64,000 nt of DNA from Candidatus Methylobacter oryzae (GTDB lineage Bacteria > Pseudomonadota > Gammaproteobacteria > Methylococcales > Methylomonadaceae): contig NZ_RYFG02000109.1 of the NCBI RefSeq assembly GCF_003994235.2, forward strand, positions 20,134 through 84,133, in the 5' to 3' direction. The notes under the pieces were generated by a model. It ran no database searches. It was not told where the DNA came from and saw only the letters and a list, made by a program, of their open reading frames with translations. This document shows, piece by piece, positions 10,127-19,001 of this stretch. The translations under genes and the position numbers were made by a program. The stretch's first letter is position 1. Each line of letters starts with the position of its first letter.

Positions 10127-11457
10127 TGGCCGTATTATGGACAGATGCACTAATCTACTTACTGATGGCCGTGATACTGGCATTGGGATTGTACCTGCGC
10201 GGCAAGGAACACGTTCAACGCCCGTTGCGGCAAATTGGGCGCAGCAAAATCGGCATGGTCTCGCTGGTGGTGCTGCTGTTTTTTTTGGCGGTCGGTTTGC
10301 TCGACTCTCTGCATTTTAGAAAAAATAACGAGATTGTCAGTTTATTGGATGTTTGGGCTGCGCCGTTACGGGAGCATGGCGAGAAAACCTACTCCGCGCC
10401 TTTTGCAACCAAGCTGTATAGCAAGGAAATGATGACTCAGGCAGACGGAACAATGCAATGGGATTATCCGAGGCTGGAGTTCGGCGGCAAACATTTAGCT
10501 AATCCCGAGACCGAAAAAATCCCCGACATTTTACAAAAAGCAGTGTACGGATTATTTCAAGGCGCCAGCCTGATCGGTTTTTTCCTGTTTATGGTTTGGC
10601 TTTTATATCCGTCGAAGTTCCAGCGCCTGATGCGCAATGCGACATTAAAGGCCGTGTTGGCCGTCGTGCTGGTCATCGTCTCGTTGAGCTATGCGTTAAT
10701 TTATCTATCCGGTTATTACCACGTGTTCGGCACCGACAAAGTCGGCGAGGACGTGTTTTACCAGACGATAAAAAGCATACGCACCGGCCTGGTCATCGGC
10801 ACGTTGACGACATTAATCATGCTGCCGATGGCGATTATCTTCGGCATCTTGGCCGGTTATTTTCGCGGCTGGGTCGACGACGTGATCCAGTACGTTTACA
10901 CGACGCTGAACTCGATTCCCGGCGTGTTGCTGATCGCGGCCTCGATTTTGATGGTGCAAGTGTATATGGCCAATCATGAATCCGCGTTTACCAGCGTGAT
11001 CGCCAGGGCCGATATGCGCTTATTGTTTTTATGCATGATCCTGGGCGTGACCAGTTGGACCGGTTTGTGCCGCTTGCTCCGGGCCGAAACGCTAAAACTC
11101 AGGGAGATGGAATACGTGCAGGCGGCGCAGGCCTTGGGCGTCAAACAGGGAACGATCCTGATGCGCCATATCCTGCCTAACGTGATGCATATCGTATTGA
11201 TTTCCGTCGTATTGGATTTCAGCTCATTGGTGCTGGCTGAAGCGGTGCTGTCGTATATCAACATCGGCGTCGACCCGACCACGCATAGCTGGGGCAATAT
11301 GATTAACGGTGCGCGGCTGGAGATGGCGCGCGATCCTGTGGTTTGGTGGTCGCTGGCGGCCGCTTTTGTGTTTATGTTCGCGCTGGTGCTGGCGGCCAAT
11401 TTGTTTGCCGATGTGGTGCAAGATGCGTTCGATCCGAGACGGAGCGGCAATGAATAA
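10126..11457 (+). CDS. Peptide ABC transporter permease, YejE/DppC type, with long N-terminal region
   Basis: The ATG at 10126 overlaps the stop of the first permease and is chosen although the frame stays open upstream; the upstream part only shadows that gene. The 443-residue product is about 100 residues longer than E. coli YejE. It has extra helices near the N-terminus (ALIYLLMAVILALGLYL, KIGMVSLVVLLFFLAVGLL and a third at about residue 145). The C-terminal permease domain carries the EAA loop MEYVQAAQALGVKQGTILMRHILPN. It is the partner half-channel of the preceding permease. Confidence 0.88.
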   Translation: MAVLWTDALIYLLMAVILALGLYLRGKEHVQRPLRQIGRSKIGMVSLVVLLFFLAVGLLDSLHFRKNNEIVSLLDVWAAPLREHGEKTYSAPFATKLYSKEMMTQADGTMQWDYPRLEFGGKHLANPETEKIPDILQKAVYGLFQGASLIGFFLFMVWLLYPSKFQRLMRNATLKAVLAVVLVIVSLSYALIYLSGYYHVFGTDKVGEDVFYQTIKSIRTGLVIGTLTTLIMLPMAIIFGILAGYFRGWVDDVIQYVYTTLNSIPGVLLIAASILMVQVYMANHESAFTSVIARADMRLLFLCMILGVTSWTGLCRLLRAETLKLREMEYVQAAQALGVKQGTILMRHILPNVMHIVLISVVLDFSSLVLAEAVLSYINIGVDPTTHSWGNMINGARLEMARDPVVWWSLAAAFVFMFALVLAANLFADVVQDAFDPRRSGNE

Positions 11458-13075
11458 CCCGGTATTGGCTGTCGAACAGCTTCGCGTTACGTTCAATCAC
11501 CGCCAGACGGTGGTTGACGGTATCAGTTTTGACATTCATGCCGGCGAAACGTTTGCGCTGGTCGGCGAGTCGGGGTCCGGTAAATCGATGACCGCATTGT
11601 CGGTGCTCAGACTGCTGCCGAATAATGCCCGGATTAATGCCGATGCCATCAAGCTGCATGGTGAAAACCTGCTGAAGCATTCCGAGTTTGAGCTTTGCAA
11701 AATTCGCGGCCGGCGTATCGGTTTGATTTTCCAGGACCCGATGTCCTCGCTGAATCCGGTCATGACGATAGGCAGCCAGATTGAAGAGGTCGTCAAGCTG
11801 CATTTCAATTTGTCTAAGCCCGAACTGAAACAACGGGCGCTGGAACTGTTACGGCAAGTCGAAATACCGGCCCCCGAACAACGCGTTAAAGATTACCCGC
11901 ACCAGTTGTCCGGCGGCCAGCGCCAGCGGGTGATGATCGCGATAGCTCTGGCGGGTCAGCCTGACTTGCTGATTGCCGACGAACCAACCACATCGCTGGA
12001 CGTGACGATTCAGGCGCAAATCCTGTCATTGCTGAAAACTATCCAGCAAAAAACCGGCATGGCGTTATGGCTGATCAGCCATGACTTGGCGCTGGTGTCC
12101 AGCATCGCAGACCGGGTAGCGGTCATGCAGCAGGGCAAAATTGTCGAAACCGGCGCTACGGCCGAGTTTTTCGCTAATCCGCAGCATCCTTACACGCAAA
12201 AGTTATTGGGCGCATTGCCGTCGATGAGCAGTTGCGCCAACCGTGCCGCCGATGACAAGCCGCCGCTGTTGCAAGTCAGCGATTTTTACTGCCATTACCC
12301 GATACGAAAAGGCATCTTTAAGCGGATTGTCGATTACGTGCGGGCCGTCGATGGCGTCAGCTTTACTATACAGCAAGGCAAAACGCTGGCCTTGGTCGGC
12401 GAGTCCGGTTGCGGCAAAACTACGTTGGGCAAGAGTTTGTTAGGACTGATACCCGGCAGTGGGCGCGTTGTGATCAACGGCATTGAATTGAATGCGTTAA
12501 GCGGCGAAGCATTACGGCAACAGCGTGCGAATATCCAGATCGTGTTCCAGGACCCGTTTTCGTCGATGAATCCGCGCATGTTGGTCGGCGACATCATCGC
12601 CGAAGGTATTAAAGCATTGCACCCGAACATCCGAGCCGAACAGCGCAAAACCAGGGTGCGGGAACTGTTACAGCAAGTCGGCTTGCCGGAAGATTCGGCG
12701 TTGCGCTATCCGCATGAGTTTTCCGGCGGCCAGCGCCAGCGCATCTGCATCGCCCGTGCATTGGCGGTCGATCCTAAATTGATTGTCTGCGACGAGCCGA
12801 CCAGCGCGCTGGATGTATCGGTGCAGGCGCAGATTATCGAATTGCTGAAAGCCTTGCAGCGGGAAAAAGGCGTCAGCTATTTGTTTATTACTCACGATCT
12901 TGCGGTTGTTGGCGAAATCGCCGATGACGTCGCGGTAATGTATAAGGGCAAGATTATCGAGCAGGGCAGTGCGGCGGAAGTGTTGACGCAGCCCAAGCAG
13001 GCGTATACAAAAAAATTGCTGGCGGCCGTGCCGGTGCTGGACAAGCCTTTACAAAACACCTACGGCACGGCGTAA
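11450..13075 (+). CDS. Peptide ABC transporter ATP-binding protein with two nucleotide-binding domains (YejF-like)
   Basis: A 541-residue tandem ATPase. Domain 1 has Walker A GESGSGKS at 39-46, signature LSGGQRQR and Walker B LLIADEP. Domain 2 has Walker A GESGCGKT at 317-324, signature FSGGQRQR and Walker B LIVCDEP. Each has a conserved His (SHDL, THDL). Both domains look catalytically intact. The fusion matches YejF, which energises the peptide importer. The ATG at 11450 overlaps the end of the second permease gene by eight bases, so the four genes 6954-13075 form one tightly coupled operon. Its last 27 bases overlap the convergent efflux gene. Confidence 0.93.
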   Translation: MNNPVLAVEQLRVTFNHRQTVVDGISFDIHAGETFALVGESGSGKSMTALSVLRLLPNNARINADAIKLHGENLLKHSEFELCKIRGRRIGLIFQDPMSSLNPVMTIGSQIEEVVKLHFNLSKPELKQRALELLRQVEIPAPEQRVKDYPHQLSGGQRQRVMIAIALAGQPDLLIADEPTTSLDVTIQAQILSLLKTIQQKTGMALWLISHDLALVSSIADRVAVMQQGKIVETGATAEFFANPQHPYTQKLLGALPSMSSCANRAADDKPPLLQVSDFYCHYPIRKGIFKRIVDYVRAVDGVSFTIQQGKTLALVGESGCGKTTLGKSLLGLIPGSGRVVINGIELNALSGEALRQQRANIQIVFQDPFSSMNPRMLVGDIIAEGIKALHPNIRAEQRKTRVRELLQQVGLPEDSALRYPHEFSGGQRQRICIARALAVDPKLIVCDEPTSALDVSVQAQIIELLKALQREKGVSYLFITHDLAVVGEIADDVAVMYKGKIIEQGSAAEVLTQPKQAYTKKLLAAVPVLDKPLQNTYGTA

Positions 13076-14326
13076 ATGCAGTGCGGCTAATGCGCCATCG
13101 TAACTGGCATTATTGAAGTTATCATGCGTAGTGGTCCGCAAATCCTCGGCTTTAAGCACGTCGGTATTGGTAGACAAGCCCTGTTGGTAGCGGTCCATGG
13201 TCACTTTTAAATTCTCGTCGGCTTGCGCTATCGCTTGCTGGGTGACGGCAATGCGCTTTTGCGTTTCTTGAATATCCAGCCAGGCTTGGCGTACCTGCAA
13301 CGCGATCATGCTCGATAAATCGTCCCGTTGTTCTTTTAACGCCATTGCTTGCCGGGTTAGCGCATCGCTACGATGACCGGAACTGCCGTCAAACAGTTTC
13401 CAGTCCATGCCGACGTTAGCCATCCACATCCCTTCAAAAGCCTGGTAGCGGTTTTCCTGGTATTGGTAGCCGCCGTTGACCGCGACCTGCGGCAGCAAAC
13501 CGGCTTTTACGCTCTGCGCTTGTTGGCCTAGCGATTCGATTTGCTGTGCCAACGTGACCAGCTCCGGGCGCTGTTTTAATGCATTGCTGCTTAGCTCGTC
13601 CAACGCTCCTGGTGGGGTTTCGGGAACTTGATGAGCCAGCTTAACCTCATCGGCAAGATTCCGGTCCAGCAACTGGTTATAGCGCGCCTTGGCAATATCC
13701 AGTTGGTTATTGGTCAGCGTGACCCGCTGTTGGGCGTTAGCCAATTCAACATTGGCCGCCAGTACGTCATTGCGCGCAACCATGCCTTGCTCGAACAGGC
13801 TATTCACATCCTTCATGTGCTGCTCTAACGTGCCGACATGGCTAAGGGCAACCTGCAATAAGCTTTCGATACGCAATACCGCGATGTAGGCTTCCGCCAC
13901 CTGCATTTTGATATTTAATACCGACGTCATTTCGTTGGACTGCACGGCCTGTAGCGATGCTTCAGCGGCATTGATATTGTGACTGATGCGGCCGCTGGTA
14001 AAAATCGGTACCGACGCAATCGCCTGGGCTTTGACGCTGCCGGCCTGGGCGGTGCTGAATTGCGCGGTCTGGCCGGCGATTTGCGTTTTCGCGGCCGGCG
14101 TTTCGCTGTATTGGGTATAGCCGCTGCTGACGTTCAAATCGGGCAGGCGTTGCCCTTGCGCCGATTGTAATTGCTGTTCTGACGCGCTGGTGTCGGCTTT
14201 TGCCGATTTGATCTGATGGTTGTTATTGAGCGCGCTGTTCCAGGCGTCTTCCAGTGTTTCCGCGCAAACGTTTGTAGCCGTGCAGAACAGCAGTGCGGCG
14301 ATTAAATGATTAGTACGATTACGCAT
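13049..14326 (-). CDS. TolC-family outer membrane efflux protein
   Basis: A 425-residue outer-membrane channel subunit. A signal peptide (LIAALLFCTATNVCAET) precedes two repeated OEP domains of long amphipathic helices rich in Gln and Ala, with the typical VAEAYIAVLRIESLLQVA and RQAWLDIQETQKRI segments. It overlaps tetR by eight bases and is probably co-transcribed with it, opposite to the HlyD/EmrB genes. Together these would form a tripartite drug pump across both membranes. The 3' end overlaps the convergent ABC ATPase gene. Confidence 0.92.
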   Translation of the reverse strand: MRNRTNHLIAALLFCTATNVCAETLEDAWNSALNNNHQIKSAKADTSASEQQLQSAQGQRLPDLNVSSGYTQYSETPAAKTQIAGQTAQFSTAQAGSVKAQAIASVPIFTSGRISHNINAAEASLQAVQSNEMTSVLNIKMQVAEAYIAVLRIESLLQVALSHVGTLEQHMKDVNSLFEQGMVARNDVLAANVELANAQQRVTLTNNQLDIAKARYNQLLDRNLADEVKLAHQVPETPPGALDELSSNALKQRPELVTLAQQIESLGQQAQSVKAGLLPQVAVNGGYQYQENRYQAFEGMWMANVGMDWKLFDGSSGHRSDALTRQAMALKEQRDDLSSMIALQVRQAWLDIQETQKRIAVTQQAIAQADENLKVTMDRYQQGLSTNTDVLKAEDLRTTTHDNFNNASYDGALAALHLRRAVGVL

Positions 14327-14927
14327 CGATCATTCCCCGCATGTAAAAAGCAATGACTTGCTCGATCAGACGATTTTTCTGTTCGGCAGACGGCCGTACG
14401 GCTTTCGTTAACAGGCAACGCAAATGCAGGTCGCCTTTCAGCATGCTGAAAAATACGTCGGCCGCGAATACCGGATCGGCAATATTGCAGCGGCCCTCGG
14501 CATCCAGGCGGCGAAAGTAAGCTTCCAATTGCGCTAATACCGGTTGCGGCCCGCTCTGGTAAAACAACCGGCCCAGTTCCGGAAAATCCGGGCTTTCGGC
14601 AATGATTAGCCGGTAAATCGCCAATGAGTCTTCCGCATAGATCAAATCCACTGCGGAAGTCGCGATTTGGGTCAGGTTGCTGGCGACGTCATCCGAGTCA
14701 ATCGTTGCATGGTTCATGGTTTGCAGCAACAACGTGCAGCGCTCGGCAATGACCGCCGCAAGCAGCGCGCTTTTGCTGTCGAAATGGTTGTACAGCGTCG
14801 CTTTGGAAACCGGTGCGGACTGGGCGATTTTTTCCATGCTGGTATTGCGGTAGCCGTGCGCCAGGAACATGCGGGTTGCGCCGTCTATAATGGCTTGGCG
14901 CTTGGGGTCGATAGGTTCTGAAATCAT
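14319..14927 (-). CDS. TetR/AcrR-family transcriptional repressor of the efflux locus
   Basis: A 202-residue regulator. The N-terminal helix-turn-helix (RNTSMEKIAQSAPVSKATLYNHFDSKSALLAAVI) is a textbook TetR DNA-binding domain, and the C-terminal ligand-binding part has the SLAIYRLIIAESPDFPELGRLFYQSGP-type segment. The start at 14927 (MISEPIDPKRQ) is preferred. The frame stays open to an ATG at 15035, but that extension is translated from the repeat element at 14956-15117 and resembles no TetR N-terminus. The palindrome at 15158-15176, just before the emrA-like gene, is the likely operator. It probably represses the pump until a drug binds. Confidence 0.9.
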   Translation of the reverse strand: MISEPIDPKRQAIIDGATRMFLAHGYRNTSMEKIAQSAPVSKATLYNHFDSKSALLAAVIAERCTLLLQTMNHATIDSDDVASNLTQIATSAVDLIYAEDSLAIYRLIIAESPDFPELGRLFYQSGPQPVLAQLEAYFRRLDAEGRCNIADPVFAADVFFSMLKGDLHLRCLLTKAVRPSAEQKNRLIEQVIAFYMRGMIDA

Positions 14928-14955
14928 TTGTTTGTTGATGCGGATATTAAAAAAC

Positions 14956-15117
14956 TCACCACAAAGACGCGAAGAGCACGAAGCTTTTAAGCATTTGCAC
15001 CGGCTACATGATTGATCCGTCGCTTTCTGCTGCACATCAACAGACTTATGCCACGCTAGGCAAGAATCTGACTTACGATGCTTTTCAATCTTCGTGCTCT
15101 TCGCGTCTTCGTGGTGA
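14956..15117. repeat. MITE-like repeat element A with 28-bp terminal inverted repeats
   Basis: The 28 bases at 14956-14983 match the reverse complement of 15090-15117 at 27 of 28 positions. The ends are built of short CACAAAG / CGAAGAG / CACGAAG units, related to three other elements in this window. The 162-bp unit has no coding capacity and sits between the tetR start and the palindromic operator. Confidence 0.8.
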
Positions 15118-15157
15118 TCTATAACTTTTTGCCTAAAATGAATTGATGAGTTAGACT

Positions 15158-15176
15158 AAACTAAACCGTTTAGTTT
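15158..15176. promoter_or_regulatory. Palindromic TetR operator
   Basis: AAACTAAAC-C-GTTTAGTTT is a perfect 19-bp palindrome with a single central base, 14 bases before the ATG of the HlyD gene and in the region expected for its promoter. Its size and symmetry suit a TetR dimer. The repressor gene is the next gene to the left. Confidence 0.75.
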
Positions 15177-15190
15177 ATCAAGGTCATTTC

Positions 15191-16207
15191 ATGCCCCGCT
15201 TTAGTCCCATTTTATTGATTCTTTTGATTGGTATTCCTTTGCTCTCAGCTATCGGTTATTGGCTATTGGAACGCCAGCATTACGAAACCACCGACAATGC
15301 TTACCTGCGCAGCAACATCGTCCTGATCAGTCCGAAAGTCGAAGGTTATGTAACAAAAATAGCCATCAGCGATAACCAGGCCGTCAAACAAAACGATGTG
15401 CTGGTGACGATAGACGACCGCGATTACCAGGCCAAAGTGATCCAGGCCCAGGCCGACGTCAATGAGGAGCTAGCCCATATCGAACGGCTGCGGGCAATGA
15501 AAACTTCGCAACGAGCCCATATCGAGACGGCCGGGGCAAATATCGCGGCCGTGCAAGCCCGGCGCGAACAAATCCAGAAAGATTTACAGCGTTTTAATAA
15601 TTTGATCGATCGCGGTTCGGCGGCGCGGCAGGCACTGGATAAAATCCAGGCCGAGTCCAAGCAGGCGCAGGCCGAGTTGAGAGGTTCACAGGCGTCAGCC
15701 AGCGCCGAACACAACCAGTTGGCAGCGCTCGATAGTGAAATTACCGAAACCGAAGCGCGCCTGCAAAATGCCCAGGCAGCGTTGGAGCTGGCGAAAATCG
15801 ACCTGGAGCATACCCAAATCAAGGCGCCGGTCGACGGTATTATCGGCAATCGCGGCGTGCAACTGGGGCAATTGGTTCAACCCGGCGTCGCGCTGGCGTC
15901 CTTGGTGCAGGACAGCAAGATTTGGGTGGTCGCGAATTTCAAGGAAACCCAGTTGGAGCATATGCGTCCCGGACAACAGGTCACGATTGAAGTGGACGCC
16001 TATCCCGAGCTTAAGCTGACCGGTACGGTGGACAGTTTCTCTCCGGCCAGCGGTTCTGAGTTCAGCCTCCTGCCGGAGGAAAACGCAACCGGCAATTTCA
16101 CCAAAATCGTGCGCCGGGTGCCGGTCAAAATCGTTTTCGATACGGGGGCGGATACCAAACTGCTGAAACCGGGACTGTCGGTCACTGCCAGAGTCCATGT
16201 GCAGTGA
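15191..16207 (+). CDS. HlyD/EmrA-type membrane fusion protein
   Basis: A 338-residue periplasmic adaptor that links an inner-membrane exporter to a TolC channel. One transmembrane helix lies at about residues 5-27. Next comes the first lipoyl half (TTDNAYLRSNIVLISPKVEGYVTKI), a long alpha-helical hairpin rich in Gln, Ala and Glu (about 80-195), the second lipoyl half (IKAPVDGIIGNRGVQLGQLV) and a beta-barrel (NFKETQLEHMRPGQQVTIEVD). The TDNAYL start is typical of EmrA/VceA proteins paired with DHA2 exporters, which fits the emrB-like gene downstream. It is probably regulated by the palindrome just upstream. A repeat element separates it from emrB but may still allow co-transcription. Confidence 0.92.
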   Translation: MPRFSPILLILLIGIPLLSAIGYWLLERQHYETTDNAYLRSNIVLISPKVEGYVTKIAISDNQAVKQNDVLVTIDDRDYQAKVIQAQADVNEELAHIERLRAMKTSQRAHIETAGANIAAVQARREQIQKDLQRFNNLIDRGSAARQALDKIQAESKQAQAELRGSQASASAEHNQLAALDSEITETEARLQNAQAALELAKIDLEHTQIKAPVDGIIGNRGVQLGQLVQPGVALASLVQDSKIWVVANFKETQLEHMRPGQQVTIEVDAYPELKLTGTVDSFSPASGSEFSLLPEENATGNFTKIVRRVPVKIVFDTGADTKLLKPGLSVTARVHVQ

Positions 16208-16225
16208 ACTTAAAAACAGCCGTTA

Positions 16226-16418
16226 TCCACGAAAAGACACGAAAGACACTAAACAAGACGCCGTGTTGCGTCGATTTTAGTGGCTAACTGTATGGTGCGG
16301 TGTGCAAAGCCGCACTTGAACGGTTTGGCGGAAAAGGCCTGCTTTGTATTCCGTGAACTTCGCCTTTGGAATTTGATAACGCATTGAAAATTTCGTGCTT
16401 TTCGTGTCTTTCGTGGAC
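16226..16418. repeat. MITE-like repeat element B
   Basis: The left end (16226-16250, CCACGAAAAGACACGAAAGA) and the right end (16391-16418, ending CGTGTCTTTCGTGGA) are imperfect inverted copies built from CACGAAA units. The 193-bp unit fills the gap between the emrA-like and emrB-like genes and has no credible gene inside. Confidence 0.72.
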
Positions 16419-16441
16419 GAAATGATTTTCTAGGATAATAG

Positions 16442-18001
16442 ATGACTGAACAACAAACGGAAAAAACGCTGACGACGGGCCAGTGGGTCGGCTTTTTTAG
16501 TATGGCAATCGGCGTGTTCATGGCGGTGCTGGACATCCAGATCGTTGCCAGTTCGTTGCAAAAAATCCAGGCCGGGTTGTCCGCTACGCAAGATGAAATT
16601 GCCTGGGTGCAAACGTCTTACCTGATTGCCGAAGTCATCATTATTCCGTTGTCCGGCTGGCTGGGCAGGCTCCTTTCAACACGCTATTTATATGTAATAT
16701 CGGCAGGCGGGTTCACTTTGACCAGCCTGCTTTGCGCATTCGCCTGGAACTTGCCGTCGATGATCGTATTCCGCTGTTTGCAGGGGTTTATCGGCGGCGC
16801 GATGATTCCGATGACGTTTACTGTGATCTTTATTATGTTCCCGCCGCGCTTGCAGCCGGTGATGAGCATCGTGCTCGGCTTGATTGTGACAATAGCCCCG
16901 ACCGCGGGGCCTGTACTGGGCGGCTACTTGTCCGAAACCTATAATTGGGAATTGTTGTTTCTGATCAACATCATTCCCGGCATTTTGGTCTGCGTGCTGG
17001 TCTGGCGATTTGTCGATATCGACCAGCCCGACTGGTCGCTGTTGAAGCAAATCGATTTTACCGGCATCGCCTTGATTGCTATTTTCTTGGGTTCGATGCA
17101 GTTCGTACTCGAGGAAGGCGCACGCGAGCAATGGCTTGAAGACGATCGGATCGTCGCGCTGACGATTGTCGCCATCGTCAGCGGCATCTCGATGTTTGTT
17201 TGGGAATTAAAAACCAAGCACCCGATTATCGATCTCTACGCATTCCGCAATGTCAATTTTGCGGTGGGATGTGGCTACAGCTTTGTGCTGGGCATCGGGC
17301 TTTATACGATTATTTATTTAACGCCGGTTTATCTTGCCGGCGTTAAAGGACTTAATAGCCTGCAAATCGGCTATTACCTGATGGTGGTCGGCCTGTTTCA
17401 ATTGCTGTCGGCGTTTATCGCCGGGCCTTTGGAGAAAAAAATAGATTTGCGTTGGATGCTGTGCCTGGGGCTCAGCTTGTTCGCCCTGGGCTCGTGGCTG
17501 AACGGCAATTTGACTGCCGAATCCGGCTATTGGGAATTCTTCTGGCCGCAAGCTATCCGCGGCAGCGCATTGATGCTGTGCTTCTTGCCTATCAATACGT
17601 TATCTTTAGGATTGTTGCCGGTCGAAGAAGTCAAAAACGCCAGCGGACTTTATAACTTGATGCGCAATTTGGGGGGCGCGATCGGCCTTGCGGTTGCCAA
17701 TACGCAAATGATTTATTCAACCAAAGCCCATTACGCGGCGCTACGCGAGTCGGTGACAGCGACCAGCTATCAAGCCCGGCTAACGTTGCAGGGCTTGACG
17801 GCCGCAATGCAGCAAAAGCATTTATCAAGCCCGGACCTGGCGGCATTAAAACAAGTCGCCGGATTGGCGATGCGGGAAGCCGAAGTGATGACCTTCAATA
17901 TGTTGTTCCACACTATCGCCGTGATGTTTGTGGCTTCACTTGTTGTTGCGCCTTTTTTAAAGAAGGTGGATAAACAAAAGGCGGCTACAATTCACGAATG
18001 A
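16442..18001 (+). CDS. EmrB/QacA-type multidrug exporter (MFS, DHA2 family)
   Basis: A 519-residue proton-driven exporter with about 14 hydrophobic segments. The start (GQWVGFFSMAIGVFMAVLDIQIVASSLQKIQAGLSATQDEIAWVQTSYLIAE) carries the D-I-Q signature in helix 1 and the WVQTSYLIAE segment shared by EmrB proteins. The conserved APTAGPVLGGYL motif follows in helix 5. It would work with the adjacent membrane fusion protein and the TolC-like channel to expel hydrophobic compounds. The ATG follows repeat element B by 23 bases, with no strong ribosome-binding site, so expression probably depends on read-through from the upstream gene or a promoter within the repeat. Confidence 0.93.
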   Translation: MTEQQTEKTLTTGQWVGFFSMAIGVFMAVLDIQIVASSLQKIQAGLSATQDEIAWVQTSYLIAEVIIIPLSGWLGRLLSTRYLYVISAGGFTLTSLLCAFAWNLPSMIVFRCLQGFIGGAMIPMTFTVIFIMFPPRLQPVMSIVLGLIVTIAPTAGPVLGGYLSETYNWELLFLINIIPGILVCVLVWRFVDIDQPDWSLLKQIDFTGIALIAIFLGSMQFVLEEGAREQWLEDDRIVALTIVAIVSGISMFVWELKTKHPIIDLYAFRNVNFAVGCGYSFVLGIGLYTIIYLTPVYLAGVKGLNSLQIGYYLMVVGLFQLLSAFIAGPLEKKIDLRWMLCLGLSLFALGSWLNGNLTAESGYWEFFWPQAIRGSALMLCFLPINTLSLGLLPVEEVKNASGLYNLMRNLGGAIGLAVANTQMIYSTKAHYAALRESVTATSYQARLTLQGLTAAMQQKHLSSPDLAALKQVAGLAMREAEVMTFNMLFHTIAVMFVASLVVAPFLKKVDKQKAATIHE

Positions 18002-18081
18002 CGTTATGCCGTTGAGGGTAATTTAAGCTTGCACGGCATTACCAGCAGGTACATTTGATGGTAGATTATTTTCATTGCGGA

Positions 18082-18225
18082 ATGAATATGAACGCAATGA
18101 AAAACGTTTGCGGCGCGAACGCCTCCACGACTATCAAACGATCCGGTTTTGGCGTGGGTAAATATGCGCCGACCCTTGCCGATGACGTCAACGTCGTGCT
18201 TCAAGTTAAAGCAATCAAAGAATAA
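18082..18225 (+). pseudogene. C-terminal remnant of a YceI-family lipid-binding protein
   Basis: This 47-residue open frame contains STTIKRSGFGVGKYAPTLADDV followed by NVVLQVKAIKE. That is the conserved C-terminal beta-strand region of YceI-like periplasmic proteins (TTIKRSDFGxGKYAPxxxDEV). About 130 N-terminal residues and any signal peptide are missing, and nothing upstream (18002-18081) resembles them. I read it as the leftover of a deleted gene; the family assignment is by motif recognition. Confidence 0.6.
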
Positions 18226-18263
18226 TCGGCTTTGTTCGTTAATACTGCCCAGAGGAAAATGCC

Positions 18264-18872
18264 ATGAAACTTTATTACAGCAAAGGGGCTTGTTCATTAT
18301 CCCCTCATATCGCCGCTTGCGAAGCGGAACTGCCGCTTGAATTGGTTGAAGTGGATTTGCAAAGTAAGCGCACCAAAGCCGGAGAGGATTTCCGGCTGGT
18401 GAATCCCAATGGTTACGTGCCGGTGTTGGTCCTTGACGACGGCAATCGGTTAACGGAAGGACCGGCTATTGTTCAGTATTTGGCCGATCGGGCGCCGGAT
18501 AAAAAGTTAGCTCCGGCAGCTGGTACGTTCGAGCGTTATCAACTACAGCAATGGCTGAACTTTATTTCGACCGAGATTCACAAGGGAGGATTTGGGCTTT
18601 GGTTTAATCCCTCCATGCCTGAAGCCGCCAAACGGGTGGCGATTGCATCGTTGATTTCGCGCTTGGAAACTGTTTCGGATCATCTTTCGAGCCGGGCATT
18701 CTTGCTGGGCGAGCATTTTACGGTGGCCGATGGCTACTTGTTTGTAACCTTGCGTTGGGGCGTTTATGTCAATGTCGACATAGGTCGTTGGCCTGTGCTC
18801 GCGAACTATGCCGCTAAAATCGGTGCGCGTCCCGCAGTGCAAAAAGCGTTGAGGGAAGAAGGACTGGTTTGA
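18264..18872 (+). CDS. Glutathione S-transferase, beta class
   Basis: A 202-residue cytosolic enzyme closely resembling E. coli GstA throughout. It starts MKLYYSKGACSLSPHI with the beta-class Cys10, has the VNPNGYVPVL cis-proline strand, EGPAIVQYLAD in the glutathione-binding site, and His in STEIHKGG. It conjugates glutathione to electrophiles and may act as a peroxidase. The neighbouring efflux locus is also protective, but there is no sign of a shared operon. A ribosome-binding site (AGAGGAAA) lies just before the ATG. Confidence 0.93.
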   Translation: MKLYYSKGACSLSPHIAACEAELPLELVEVDLQSKRTKAGEDFRLVNPNGYVPVLVLDDGNRLTEGPAIVQYLADRAPDKKLAPAAGTFERYQLQQWLNFISTEIHKGGFGLWFNPSMPEAAKRVAIASLISRLETVSDHLSSRAFLLGEHFTVADGYLFVTLRWGVYVNVDIGRWPVLANYAAKIGARPAVQKALREEGLV

Positions 18873-19001
18873 GTTTTGCCGGAGCCAATAACTAAATTTG
18901 AACGTTAAGAAAAGGCGGTTTTTTGGCATATCCGATTAGCCAAACAGGGTGAGTATCGTGTACCTTATGAACTCCTAAGTTAAGTTGATGAGGCCGTAAA
19001 A

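Noticed and set aside
14928..15035. Extension of TetR by 36 residues
   Set aside because: The extension is translated repeat-element DNA; a TetR-like start lies at 14927.
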